From an uncultured Roseicyclus sp. (GTDB lineage: Bacteria; Pseudomonadota; Alphaproteobacteria; Rhodobacterales; Rhodobacteraceae), in contig CANLXA010000005.1 in the NCBI GenBank assembly GCA_947494975.1, positions 248,001 to 312,000 of the forward strand: a DNA stretch of 64,000 bases, read 5' to 3'. This document shows, piece after piece, positions 44,040 to 54,934 of this stretch. The position numbers and the translations under genes are program-made. A model generated the notes under the pieces. The model had not been told where the DNA came from and searched no databases. It was given only the letters and a program-made list of their open reading frames with translations. The first letter of the stretch is position 1. Each line of letters starts with the position of its first letter.

Positions 44040-44306
44040 ATGGCAAATTCGCCCCAAGCCAAGAAACGCGCCCGCCAGAACGAGCGCCGCTTCCAGATCA
44101 ACAAAGCCCGCCGCTCGCGCATCCGCACCCATCTGCGCAAGGTCGAAGAGGCCATCGCCTCCGGCGATCAGGCGGCCGCGGCAGAGGCCCTGAAAACCGT
44201 TCAGCCCGAGTTGATGCGCGGTGTGACCAAAGGGGTGATGCATAAAAACACAGCATCGCGGAAAATGTCGCGCCTTGCCGCTCGCGTGAAGGGCATGGGC
44301 GCATAA
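44040..44306 (+). CDS. rpsT: 30S ribosomal protein S20
   Basis: An 88-residue basic protein matching S20: [20 protein letters not shown] at the start, then [20 protein letters not shown] and [20 protein letters not shown]. It binds 16S rRNA in the 30S subunit. I start at 44040, the universal MAN-type start; an in-frame ATG at 43998 adds 14 residues that do not fit. A good terminator follows. Confidence 0.97.
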   Translation: MANSPQAKKRARQNERRFQINKARRSRIRTHLRKVEEAIASGDQAAAAEALKTVQPELMRGVTKGVMHKNTASRKMSRLAARVKGMGA

Positions 44307-44331
44307 TCGCCCTCCTTTCACCCTTGTATTG

Positions 44332-44362
44332 AAGGCGCTCCGTCATCGGGGCGCCTTTTTTT
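44332..44362 (+). terminator. Rho-independent terminator after rpsT
   Basis: An 11-base stem AAGGCGCTCCG / CGGGGCGCCTT (one G-T pair), a 4-base loop (TCAT), and a T-run at 44356-44362. It lies 26 bases after the rpsT stop and isolates rpsT from dnaA. Confidence 0.9.
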
Positions 44363-44841
44363 GTCGGGAAATAGTCAACACGGACAAGGCTCTAATTCGG
44401 GCCACCAGATTCGATATGGCGAAGGAGACGAGTCAAGCACGAAGAGGTGTTGCGAGGCGCGCGCGACTCCCGATAGTTTCTGCCTTGCGAGTCAGACGCC
44501 TTGGGGGGCGGTTGAGGGGCGCCAGCCTTCCGCACGATGCCATAGGGCCAGAACGAGGACAGCGTTCGCAGGCCCACCGGTCGAATGACCGATGCGCATT
44601 GCTTGAGGAGTTGAGGGGAAAGGCCGCAGCACACGCTTTGCGCTGCGCAGGACCTGTTTGGTGTCATCCCGATTGCTGCCCACCAATCCGTGTTATGCGG
44701 ACGACACGTCATTCCACGCCGGATCAACCGGTGGGTCATGATTGTGTTGTAAGGGATCGAGGTGATCAGGGCGGGCGGCGAAAAATGGTGTGAAACCGGC
44801 CATCGATGAATCGGTCGGACAAGAAAAGGGACGGAAAACGA
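44363..44841 (+). promoter_or_regulatory. dnaA upstream region with a cluster of GANTC sites
   Basis: A 479-base spacer between the rpsT terminator and dnaA with no credible gene on either strand. It contains four GANTC sites within 86 bases (44408-44412, 44430-44434, 44465-44469, 44489-44493), the target of the alphaproteobacterial CcrM adenine methylase. In Caulobacter, methylation of such sites governs dnaA transcription. I found no good DnaA box (TTATCCACA-like), so there is no sign that this is oriC. No clear -10/-35 pair was found. Confidence 0.5.
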
Positions 44842-46305
44842 ATGACCGATGAGACGTGGGGCCAGGTCCGCAATGAGTTGCTGCAGGTTGTGGGCCGAAA
44901 CAACTTCAAGGCGTGGATTGAACCGATTGCGTTCGACCGCATTGATGAGCGCACCGCGCATTTTCACGTGCCCACCGGTTTCATCGGGTCCTGGGTGTCC
45001 AACAATTTCGGCGATCTGATCCTGCGTCATCTGACGTCCCACGGCATCGGGGCCGACAGGGTCGAATTCACCGTCGCCCCCCGTGGGGCCGTGGCCGCGA
45101 ATTCCGCCGCACCGGCAACCGTCGCGCCGTCCCATGCCGCCACCCCGGCCCCCGCTCCCGCGCCCAGGCCGGTTCCAGAGATGGCCACCGCCGCTGCGCC
45201 CGCCCCGGCGCAAGTGGCGCCCGCGCCGAGCCCCGCCGCCCAACCCCGCACCAGCGGCAACGAACTGCCCGGTGCCAAGCTGAACCCGGCGCTCACCTTC
45301 GAAAACTTCGTGGTCGGCAAACCGAACGAACTGGCCCATGCCGCCGCCCGTCGCGTCGCGGAAACGCTCGACGTCACGTTCAATCCGCTGTTCCTCTATG
45401 GCGGCGTCGGCCTCGGCAAGACCCACCTGATGCACGCCATCGCCTGGGATCTGCAGGACCGCTTTCCGGACGCCAAGATCCTTTATCTCTCGGCCGAGCA
45501 ATTCATGCATCGCTTCGTCCGCGCGCTGCGCGAACAGGACACGTTCAACTTCAAGGAAACCTTCCGCTCGGTCGATATCCTGATGGTCGATGACGTTCAG
45601 TTCATCGCCGGAAAAACCTCGACACAGCAGGAATTCTTCCACACGTTCAATGCGTTGGTCGAGATGGGCAAACAGATCGTCATCTCCGGTGACCGCGCGC
45701 CCGTCGATATGGAAGAGCTCGACAATCGCATCGCGTCGCGTCTGCAATGCGGCCTTGTGGTCGATATTCACCCCACGGATTACGAGCTTCGCCTCGGCGT
45801 CCTGCAACACAAATGCGAAACGCTCTCGGCCCGCTATCCGCATGTGAAATTCGCCGATGGCGTGTTGCAATATCTGGCCCAGAAGATCTCGTCGAACATC
45901 CGGGTGCTGGAAGGCGCGCTGACCCGGCTCTTTGCCTTTGCCGATCTGGTGCGCCGGGAAGTGACCGTCGATGTCGCCAAGGAATGCCTGACGGACGTTC
46001 TGCGCGCGACCGACAAGAAGGTCACCATGGATGAGATCATCAAGAAGACCTGCGAATACTACAAACTGCGCCAGGTGGATCTGATCAGCCAGAACCGCCA
46101 GCGCGCCATTGCCCGCCCGCGTCAGATGGCCATGTATCTGTGCAAACGCCTGACCCAACGCTCTCTGCCGGAGATCGGCAAGAAATTCGGCGGGCGCGAT
46201 CACACCACGATCCTCTACGGCGTGCGCAAGATCGAAGAGCTGATGCAGGCCGACAGCCAGATCGCCGAAGACGCCGAACTGTTGCGTCGATTGCTCGAAG
46301 CCTGA
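44842..46305 (+). CDS. dnaA: Chromosomal replication initiator protein DnaA
   Basis: A 487-residue initiator. Domain I starts TWGQVRNELLQVVGRNNFKA, and a Pro/Ala-rich linker forms domain II (about residues 85-145). The AAA+ domain carries Walker A GGVGLGKTHL (about residue 187) and Walker B ILMVDDVQFIAGKTS. Domain IV ends with the DNA-binding GGRDHTTILYGVRKI. I use the start at 44842 because family members begin MT-ETWG; the ATG at 44806 would add 12 residues. AAGGGACGG precedes it. A spacer with GANTC sites lies upstream. Confidence 0.97.
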   Translation: MTDETWGQVRNELLQVVGRNNFKAWIEPIAFDRIDERTAHFHVPTGFIGSWVSNNFGDLILRHLTSHGIGADRVEFTVAPRGAVAANSAAPATVAPSHAATPAPAPAPRPVPEMATAAAPAPAQVAPAPSPAAQPRTSGNELPGAKLNPALTFENFVVGKPNELAHAAARRVAETLDVTFNPLFLYGGVGLGKTHLMHAIAWDLQDRFPDAKILYLSAEQFMHRFVRALREQDTFNFKETFRSVDILMVDDVQFIAGKTSTQQEFFHTFNALVEMGKQIVISGDRAPVDMEELDNRIASRLQCGLVVDIHPTDYELRLGVLQHKCETLSARYPHVKFADGVLQYLAQKISSNIRVLEGALTRLFAFADLVRREVTVDVAKECLTDVLRATDKKVTMDEIIKKTCEYYKLRQVDLISQNRQRAIARPRQMAMYLCKRLTQRSLPEIGKKFGGRDHTTILYGVRKIEELMQADSQIAEDAELLRRLLEA

Positions 46306-46439
46306 TCAATCGTCTCTTGGCGTCCGCTCAGGCCTTGACCCCGGCGGGCGCACAGGCGTTACCTCACCTGTAAAAGCACTTGTGCCTATCTGGGGTCCGG
46401 GTAATCTCGCGGCCCCGCGATCTGTCGGAGCCCAAGGTC

Positions 46440-47558
46440 ATGAAACTCTCCATCGAACGCGCAACACTCTTGCGCGCCGTCTCTCAGGCACAATCTGTTG
46501 TGGAGCGTCGCAACACGATCCCGATCCTCGCCAATGTCCTGATCGAAGCCGAAGGGGACACTGTCAGCTTCCGCGCAACGGACCTTGATATCGAGGTAGT
46601 CGACAAGGCCCCCGCACAGGTCGAACGGGCCGGGGCCACAACCGTCTCCGCCGTGACCCTCCATGAGATTGTGCGCAAATTGCCCGATGGCGCCTTGGTG
46701 TCCCTGGCGGAAGACAGCGCCGCGGGCCGCCTGACGGTTGAGGCCGGTCGATCGACCTTCCAGCTGGCCACGCTGCCCCGCGAAGACTTTCCGGTCATGG
46801 CATCGACCGACTACGCCGCCAATTTCTCCGCCAAGGCGCCGGACCTCCGCCGCCTCTTCGACAAATCCAAGTTCGCGATCTCCACGGAAGAGACGCGCTA
46901 TTATCTCAACGGCGTCTATTTCCACGTCGCCGAGGGGGATAACGGCCCCGCGCTCCGGGCCGTCGCAACCGATGGCCACCGCCTGGCGCGCATCGACGCC
47001 GCCCTGCCCGACGGCGCCGCCGACATGCCCGGCGTGATCGTGCCCCGCAAGACCGTGGGGGAGTTGCGCAAGCTTCTCGACGATGACGATGCGCAGATTG
47101 CAGTTTCGGTCTCGGAAACCAAGATCCGCTTCGCCACGCCCGAGATCACGCTGACCTCCAAGGTCATCGACGGCACCTTCCCCGACTACACCCGCGTCAT
47201 CCCCGTCGGGAACACGCGCCGGATGGAGGTGGATGCCGGCGATTTCGCGAAAGCCGTCGACCTGGTCGCCACCGTCAGCTCCGAACGCTCCCGCGCGGTG
47301 AAGATGGCACTGGATGAAGACCGTCTTGTGCTGTCGGTCAACGCACCGGATTCCGGTAACGCCGAGGCGGAACTGGTCGTGGCCTACGGGGACGAGAAAC
47401 TGGAAATTGGCTTCAACGCCAAATACTTGCTGGAAATCACCAGCCAGGTGGATCGCGAGAACGCGGTGTTCATGTTCTCCTCCCCCGCCGAGCCGACGCT
47501 GATGCGCGAAGGCAATGACGAAAGCGCGATCTACGTCGTCATGCCGATGCGCGTATAA
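46440..47558 (+). CDS. dnaN: DNA polymerase III beta subunit (sliding clamp)
   Basis: A 372-residue clamp of normal length. Markers are SIERATLLRAVSQAQSVVER, TIPILANVLIEAEG and the C-terminal MFSSPAEPTLMREGNDES followed by YVVMPMRV. The start at 46440 gives the standard MKLSIER; the frame is open 20 residues further without resemblance. It is 134 bases after dnaA, enough for its own promoter, and is followed by recF. Confidence 0.97.
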   Translation: MKLSIERATLLRAVSQAQSVVERRNTIPILANVLIEAEGDTVSFRATDLDIEVVDKAPAQVERAGATTVSAVTLHEIVRKLPDGALVSLAEDSAAGRLTVEAGRSTFQLATLPREDFPVMASTDYAANFSAKAPDLRRLFDKSKFAISTEETRYYLNGVYFHVAEGDNGPALRAVATDGHRLARIDAALPDGAADMPGVIVPRKTVGELRKLLDDDDAQIAVSVSETKIRFATPEITLTSKVIDGTFPDYTRVIPVGNTRRMEVDAGDFAKAVDLVATVSSERSRAVKMALDEDRLVLSVNAPDSGNAEAELVVAYGDEKLEIGFNAKYLLEITSQVDRENAVFMFSSPAEPTLMREGNDESAIYVVMPMRV

Positions 47559-47614
47559 GCGATGTTGGATGCCTCCGGCGGGGGTATTTCGAACCAGTGG
47601 AAGGGCAAGATGGG

Positions 47615-48706
47615 ATGAGCCGGACGTTCATCGCATCTCTGGTGCTGTCGCATTTCCGGTCTCACAGGCGCGCGGCCCTTGATCTGGACGGGCGCCCGGT
47701 GGCGCTGTTCGGGCTCAACGGGGCGGGCAAGACGAACCTGATTGAGGCCGTGTCGCTTTTGTCCCCCGGGCGCGGGCTGCGGCGCGCGGCGGCCGATGAG
47801 ATCATCCGCAGGCCCGAGACGATCGGATGGAAGGTGGCGGCCGAGATTGCCGGGCCTGGTATAGGCCACGAGGTGGCGCTGATGGCCGAGCCGGGCGCGG
47901 CGCGGGTCACGCAGATTGACGGCAAGAGCGCGCCGCAACTGGCCTTGGCGAAGCTGTTGCGGATCGTCTGGCTGGTGCCCTCGCAAGACCGGCTCTGGAT
48001 CGAAGGCGCCGAGGGCCGTCGGCGATTCCTGGACCGCATCACGCTGAGCTTTCTGCCGGATCATGGCGAGGCCGTGCTGACCTTCGAGAAGGCGATGCGG
48101 GAGCGGAACCGTCTGCTGAAAGACGATGTGCGCGACCCGGCCTGGTACCGCGCATTGGAGGCCCAGATGGCGGGCGCTGCCGCGCGGATCGTGGCCAACC
48201 GGGCGGATGCCCTGACGCGGATCGCGGCCGCGCAGGACGGGGCGGCAACCGCGTTTCCAACCGCGGATGTCGCGATGGATGTCGAGTATGCCCTTGAAAC
48301 AGAAGGCGATTTCTCCGCCGCCTTCGAGGAGAGCCGCCCCCGCGATCTGGCCGCGGGGCGGACATTGATCGGGCCGCACCGGGCCGATATGTCCGCCATC
48401 TACCGCGACAAGGGCGTGGCCGCGAAGCAGTGCTCGACCGGGGAACAGAAGGCGCTTCTGATTTCCCTGATCCTGTCCAACGCGCGGGCCCTGAAGGTGG
48501 AGACCGGCATCGCGCCGCTGGTTTTGCTGGACGAGGTTGCGGCCCATCTGGATGCCGACCGCCGCGCGGCGCTGTTCGATGAGATCTGCGCGTTGGAGGC
48601 CCAGGCCTGGATGACCGGAACGGGGCCGGAACTGTTCGCGGAGCTCGGCGGGCGGGCGCAGCATTTCGAAGTGACGGATGTGGATGGCGAAAGCCGGGTG
48701 ACATGA
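47615..48706 (+). CDS. recF: DNA replication and repair protein RecF
   Basis: A 363-residue SMC-like ATPase. Walker A is FGLNGAGKTNLIEAVSLLSP (about residue 30), the signature region is KQCSTGEQKALLISLILSNA, and Walker B is PLVLLDEVAAHLDADRRAAL. RecF loads RecA on gapped DNA via RecO/R. I choose the ATG at 47615; a GTG at 47597 in frame is possible. Its stop overlaps the next gene (ATGA). Confidence 0.94.
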   Translation: MSRTFIASLVLSHFRSHRRAALDLDGRPVALFGLNGAGKTNLIEAVSLLSPGRGLRRAAADEIIRRPETIGWKVAAEIAGPGIGHEVALMAEPGAARVTQIDGKSAPQLALAKLLRIVWLVPSQDRLWIEGAEGRRRFLDRITLSFLPDHGEAVLTFEKAMRERNRLLKDDVRDPAWYRALEAQMAGAAARIVANRADALTRIAAAQDGAATAFPTADVAMDVEYALETEGDFSAAFEESRPRDLAAGRTLIGPHRADMSAIYRDKGVAAKQCSTGEQKALLISLILSNARALKVETGIAPLVLLDEVAAHLDADRRAALFDEICALEAQAWMTGTGPELFAELGGRAQHFEVTDVDGESRVT

Positions 48707-49206
48707 GCGGGCAGGTTCTCCTCTTGCGGGGCATCAATGTGGGCGGCCATGGCAAGCTGCCCATGGCGGATCTGCGGGCGCTGCTCGACACGTTGGGGGC
48801 CGGAGGCGCACGGACCTATCTGCAATCGGGCAATGCGGTGTGCCCGGAGCCGGTGGAACCGGGCGCGGTTGCCGATCAGATCGAGGCGAACCACGGCTTC
48901 CGCCCGATGATCGTGTCCCTTGACGCCGCCCAATGGCAGACCCGCATCGCGAGCCATTCATTTCCGACAGACGCTCCGAAAGCGCTGCACGGCTTCTTCC
49001 ACGTTGGTCCGCCCCTCGATCCTGCGCCGCTGTCCCCGCTTTTGGGCGAGACGGAGCAACTCTCGTCGCAACCCGGTGTCCTTTGGCTCCATACGCCCGA
49101 GGGCATCGGGCGCTCCAGGGTCGCGGCGAAACTGTCCCGCGCGCCTGTCACCGCCCGAAACTGGAACACGATCGCCGCGATCTCCGCGCTGCTGGAGGGC
49201 CTCTGA
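48703..49206 (+). CDS. DUF1697-family protein
   Basis: A 167-residue protein with the DUF1697 opening LLLRGINVGGHGKLPMADLR followed by GGARTYLQSGNAVC, and a later VTARNWNTIAAISALL segment. The family is widespread and of unknown function. It overlaps recF by four bases and sits before the gyrB promoter. No catalytic site can be named. Confidence 0.85.
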   Translation: MSGQVLLLRGINVGGHGKLPMADLRALLDTLGAGGARTYLQSGNAVCPEPVEPGAVADQIEANHGFRPMIVSLDAAQWQTRIASHSFPTDAPKALHGFFHVGPPLDPAPLSPLLGETEQLSSQPGVLWLHTPEGIGRSRVAAKLSRAPVTARNWNTIAAISALLEGL

Positions 49207-49247
49207 CCCACGCTATTGGCCTGCGATCGAGCCGTCCGCGACGCTGA

Positions 49248-51845
<2,598 letters not shown>

Positions 51846-51909
51846 AGGCAAACTTGCGGTGCTGCGGGCAGGGACCTAACGTTGACCCAACGTCAATCGG
51901 AGGTCTCCC

Positions 51910-52788
51910 ATGTTTCGCATATCCGCTGTCAGCCTGTCTCTCGCGCTTCTGCCCACATTGGCCGCCGCTGACGTGACCGAAACGACGATTACAATCGAAC
52001 GTCCCGGGCAGGATGTGATCGGAACCCTTGCCGTTCCGTCCGGAGATCCCGCGCCCGTTGTCCTGCTGCTGCACGGGTTCACCGGATCGCGGGATGAGCT
52101 GGCAACCGAAGCTGTGCCCGAAGGCGTCTTCGCGCGCACAGCCAGCCATCTGGCCGAAGCCGGGTTTGCCAGCCTCCGCATCGACTTTGCGGGGTCGGGG
52201 GACGCAACGGACGAAATGAGCTTTGCCGAGACAACCTTCGAAGGCCAGATCGCCGACGCGCTGGCCGCCATAGAATACCTGCAATCGCTCGACAGTGTGC
52301 AAACCGACGACCTCCATCTGATCGGCTGGAGCCAGGGCGGCCTCGTCGCCGCTGCCGCGGCCGGGCGCAGCGATGCGTTCGACGCCGTGGCGCTCTGGAA
52401 TGCGGCGGCGACGCCGATGGAAACCTTCACCGGCTTTCTGGGGGAAGACATTGTCAGCGCCGGTCTGTCTGCCGGGCCCGACGATCCCATCGAGGTCGTC
52501 CTGCCCTGGACGGAGATCACGCTGAACGGCGCCTTCTTCCAGGGTCTGGCAACCAACGATCCCCTGGCCGAGATTGCCGCCTATTCCGGCCCTCTCTTCG
52601 TGGCACAAGGCAGCCTGGACACAACGGTCCCGCCGGTTTCCGCAGATCTGTTCATCGAAGCCCATGACGGCCCCGAGGAGCTTTGGACCGCCGAGATGGA
52701 CCATGTCTTCAACGTGTTCGCCACCGACGAAACCCTGGATCAGATGCTGGCCGCCACCGTGGCGTTTTTCGAAGCACATGGCGACTGA
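51910..52788 (+). CDS. Exported alpha/beta hydrolase
   Basis: A 292-residue hydrolase with a Sec signal peptide (about residues 1-21, ending LAAAD). The alpha/beta fold shows VVLLLHGFTGSRDELATEAV and the nucleophile elbow LIGWSQGGLVAAA (Ser near residue 140). Acid and His candidates are DTTVPPVS and the C-terminal EMDHVF. It resembles the dipeptidyl-aminopeptidase/acylaminoacyl-peptidase-like esterase group; the substrate is unknown. A short inverted repeat TTGAC-N5-GTCAA lies 14 bases upstream of the start. Confidence 0.85.
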   Translation: MFRISAVSLSLALLPTLAAADVTETTITIERPGQDVIGTLAVPSGDPAPVVLLLHGFTGSRDELATEAVPEGVFARTASHLAEAGFASLRIDFAGSGDATDEMSFAETTFEGQIADALAAIEYLQSLDSVQTDDLHLIGWSQGGLVAAAAAGRSDAFDAVALWNAAATPMETFTGFLGEDIVSAGLSAGPDDPIEVVLPWTEITLNGAFFQGLATNDPLAEIAAYSGPLFVAQGSLDTTVPPVSADLFIEAHDGPEELWTAEMDHVFNVFATDETLDQMLAATVAFFEAHGD

Positions 52789-52840
52789 CCCAGCACAGCG
52801 TTTCGCCACCACCATCCCTTGACCAGCAGAGGTTTTTGCC

Positions 52841-53497
52841 ATGTCCGACGGTTTTGCAGAGATGATCACCCGCGCCAACGGGTTCTTCACCGACCTCAAG
52901 GCGAACAACACCAAGGCATTCTACGAAGCCCACAAGGCCATGTATAATTCCGAGATCAAGAAGCCTGCCGAATTGCTGGCCGACCTCTTCGCCGAAGATC
53001 TCACCAAACACACCGGCAAGGCCCACAAGCCGAAACTCTTCCGCATCCACCGCGATGTGCGCTTCTCCAAGGACAAGACGCCCTACAACACGCACCTGCA
53101 TCTGATGTGGTCCCGCCCGGAACAGGCCACAACGCCCACCTGGTTCTTCGGCTCGTCCCCGGATTACCTGATCCTCGGCATGGGGGTGATGGGGCTGGAG
53201 AAGGACGGCCTGGCCGCCTACCGCACCATGGTGGACCGCCGCGGCGATGACCTGACCGATGCGTTGGAGGCGTCCGGCGCCAGCCTGAGCGATTGGGGGC
53301 CCGATCCGCTGAAACGTGTGCCCAAACCGTTCGATCAGGACCATCCCCATGCGGACCTGCTTAAGCGCAAGGCCTTCGCGGTGAATGTCGATCTTGCGGC
53401 CGGATGGGACAAGACCGGGCTTCTCAAGACGCTCAACGCGACGGTTCCCGCCCTTCTGCCCATCTGGACGATTCTCGACGAGACCTTCCCGGGCTGA
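52841..53497 (+). CDS. DUF2461 (TIGR02453-type) protein
   Basis: A 218-residue protein matching the DUF2461 pattern: EMITRANGFFTDLKANNTKA with FYEAHKAMYN, then RIHRDVRFSKDKTPYNTHLH. The family has no settled function. The gene lies 52 bases after the hydrolase on the same strand and may share its transcript. A 427-base spacer follows. Confidence 0.88.
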   Translation: MSDGFAEMITRANGFFTDLKANNTKAFYEAHKAMYNSEIKKPAELLADLFAEDLTKHTGKAHKPKLFRIHRDVRFSKDKTPYNTHLHLMWSRPEQATTPTWFFGSSPDYLILGMGVMGLEKDGLAAYRTMVDRRGDDLTDALEASGASLSDWGPDPLKRVPKPFDQDHPHADLLKRKAFAVNVDLAAGWDKTGLLKTLNATVPALLPIWTILDETFPG

Positions 53498-53511
53498 TCC
53501 CTTTTCCGAAA

Positions 53512-53551
53512 GCGATTCGAATCGCCCGCCAGGGGTAAGGCCAGCCTTACC
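53512..53551 (+). terminator. Palindrome and hairpin after the DUF2461 gene
   Basis: A perfect 14-base palindrome GCGATTCGAATCGC (53512-53525) is followed by a perfect hairpin GGTAAGGC-CA-GCCTTACC (53534-53551). No T-run follows, so this may be a weak terminator or a protein site. It begins the 427-base spacer before the curli genes. Confidence 0.4.
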
Positions 53552-53633
53552 TTAAGGGATGCTTCATGCGAATCCCGGCAAGGGCCGGGTCCTCCCGGAA
53601 CTGCGGGGAAACCTTACCCGGGCCTCTGACACC

Positions 53634-53840
53634 CGATAACATCGCCATAACACGGGCCTGACAGCATGCTATCGGGCGATTTTTCGACGTCGCGTCACCC
53701 GGCACAGCTCTTCTTTTAAATTGTTTATTTTCAATTATTTGAGCCGATGACATTCGATAACATCCCCCTGTTATGACCTTTCTTTCCGCTGAAATTGTCT
53801 GACAGGGCCGGAATGGGCCAATTTCTGGTCATCGGCTCAA
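53634..53840 (+). promoter_or_regulatory. Repeat-rich upstream region of the curli operon
   Basis: A direct repeat CGATAACATC occurs at 53634-53643 and 53755-53764. A hairpin ATAACA-N6-TGTTAT follows (53757-53774). A perfect 13-base inverted repeat TTGAGCCGATGAC (53739-53751) / GTCATCGGCTCAA (53828-53840) brackets it. An AT-rich tract lies at about 53716-53740, unlike the rest of the window. Curli promoters in enteric bacteria integrate several regulators; the same density is suggested here, but no regulator can be named. Confidence 0.45.
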
Positions 53841-53866
53841 GGGCACACCCCAACACGAGCTGCACA

Positions 53867-53909
53867 ACACCTGAACCTGAAACACACACCTGAACCAAAA
53901 CTTTATATT
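53867..53909 (+). promoter_or_regulatory. Putative curli promoter with tandem 11-base repeats
   Basis: ACACCTGAACC occurs at 53867-53877 and again at 53886-53896, a 19-base period (about two helical turns). A -10-like TATATT lies at 53904-53909, with no good -35. This layout is typical of an activator-dependent promoter, the activator replacing the -35. A ribosome binding site AAGGAC precedes the curlin ATG at 53925. Confidence 0.5.
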
Positions 53910-53924
53910 TAAGGACTTCGACCC

Positions 53925-54359
53925 ATGAAATTTGCACTTATCAAAACCGCCGCCGTTTCCGCCACTCTGCTGGTGATCGCCGCTTCCTCCGCCTCCGCTT
54001 GCAGCACGGCATCCGTCAGCCAGCTGGGCTGGAACAACGGCGCTGGCCTGGCCCAGACCGGCTTCTGCAACGACTCGTCCATCACCCAGCTGGGGTGGGA
54101 CAACGATGCCGTCGGCGTCACGACCGGTAACTTCAACACGCTGATCGTGAACCAGACCGGTGCCGGCAACCTCGGCGCAGTCGGCCAGAACGGCGACTTC
54201 AACGCCGGTGCGGTTGTCCAGAACGGTTTCGGCAACACCGGTGTCGTGACCCAGGAAGGCGCCTTCAACGTTGGCGCCGTGATCCAGGGCGGCAACGGCG
54301 ACATCGGCACGGTCAGCCAGACCGGCTTCGGCAACACCGCGCTTGTCATCCAGAACTAA
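53925..54359 (+). CDS. Curlin-type amyloid repeat protein (CsgA-like)
   Basis: A 144-residue secreted protein. After a signal peptide (about residues 1-25) the mature part is five repeats of exactly 22 residues, each opening Gln-x-Gly-x-x-Asn (QLGWNN, QLGWDN, QTGAGN, QNGFGN, QGGNGD), and a closing Gln-Asn. This is the curlin pattern of stacked beta strands that polymerise into amyloid fibres outside the cell. Two Cys occur, at the mature N-terminus and in the first repeat (GFCND), which is unusual for curlin. A strong hairpin follows, and CsgH lies downstream. Confidence 0.9.
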   Translation: MKFALIKTAAVSATLLVIAASSASACSTASVSQLGWNNGAGLAQTGFCNDSSITQLGWDNDAVGVTTGNFNTLIVNQTGAGNLGAVGQNGDFNAGAVVQNGFGNTGVVTQEGAFNVGAVIQGGNGDIGTVSQTGFGNTALVIQN

Positions 54360-54366
54360 GCCGGTC

Positions 54367-54404
54367 GATCCGGGGGCGCGGTCCCTTCACCCCGCCCCCG
54401 GATC
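54367..54404 (+). terminator. Strong hairpin after the major curlin gene
   Basis: A perfect 12-base stem GATCCGGGGGCG (54367-54378) / CGCCCCCGGATC (54393-54404) with a 14-base loop, starting eight bases after the stop. The T-run that would make a full terminator is displaced (TTTTT about 15 bases on). It may give partial termination or 3' protection, making curlin more abundant than CsgH. Confidence 0.55.
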
Positions 54405-54459
54405 ACACCACCCAAAGATTTTTCGAACCCACCCAAACGAATTTTGAAAGGACAGGCCA

Positions 54460-54858
54460 ATGACCACGTTTTTGAAATCCCGCACGGTCCTCGGTGCTGC
54501 TGCAATCGGCACGGCCGTCCTCGGCTGCACCGCCATCTCGGCCGAGACCGACACGATGGAAAGCCGCGCTTTCGCCCAGGACAATGCCCCCATCGCCTGC
54601 ACCATCACGGTGGAGCGCTCCAATGGCGGCCTCCTGCTTGAGCCGATCGTGCAGGCCTCCGAGGCCGTCACCGGCATCTACCAGCTGCGCGTCGAAGGCC
54701 CCGGCACCCGCATGAACCAGGGCGGCCCGTTTTCGGCCCGCGCCGGTCAGACGGTCCAGCTTGGCCGCATGATGCTCGGCGGAACCGGCTCCAACCTCGA
54801 AGCCGAAATGACCCTCACCATCGACGGGCGCGCTTATTCCTGCCCCGTTGACCTCTGA
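54460..54858 (+). CDS. csgH: Curli assembly protein CsgH
   Basis: A 132-residue exported protein. A hydrophobic N-terminal stretch (about residues 10-28) acts as a signal, and the mature part is a small beta-sandwich: ACTITVERSNGGLLLEPIVQ, ITGIYQLRVEG-type strands, then LTIDGRAYSCPVDL. Two Cys (residues 47 and 128) are placed to form a disulfide. This is the CsgH family of alphaproteobacterial curli loci, which binds CsgA and keeps it from polymerising in the periplasm. It lies between the two curlin genes. Confidence 0.82.
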   Translation: MTTFLKSRTVLGAAAIGTAVLGCTAISAETDTMESRAFAQDNAPIACTITVERSNGGLLLEPIVQASEAVTGIYQLRVEGPGTRMNQGGPFSARAGQTVQLGRMMLGGTGSNLEAEMTLTIDGRAYSCPVDL

Positions 54859-54934
54859 ACCCAACCTCTAACCAACACCTCTTTTTTCAACTGACCCTTT
54901 TTTCACAATCCACTTTTTCCAAAGGAACACTGCC

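Noticed and set aside
44363-44841. Replication origin (oriC) upstream of dnaA
   Set aside because: No good DnaA boxes or AT-rich unwinding region were found; the nearest match (TTATGCGGA) is poor.
44392-46203. Long minus-strand open frame of 603 residues opposite dnaA
   Set aside because: It lies antisense to a textbook DnaA and has no recognisable domain; high-GC genes commonly leave such open shadows.
51882-51896. Inverted repeat TTGAC-N5-GTCAA before the exported hydrolase, resembling a MerR-type promoter
   Set aside because: The arms are only five bases and the -35/-10 spacing needed for MerR control could not be recognised.
54000-54356. Tandem repeats that might suggest a CRISPR-like array
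   Set aside because: The repeats are 66 bases (22 codons) in frame and encode the curlin units; no spacers or cas genes are present.
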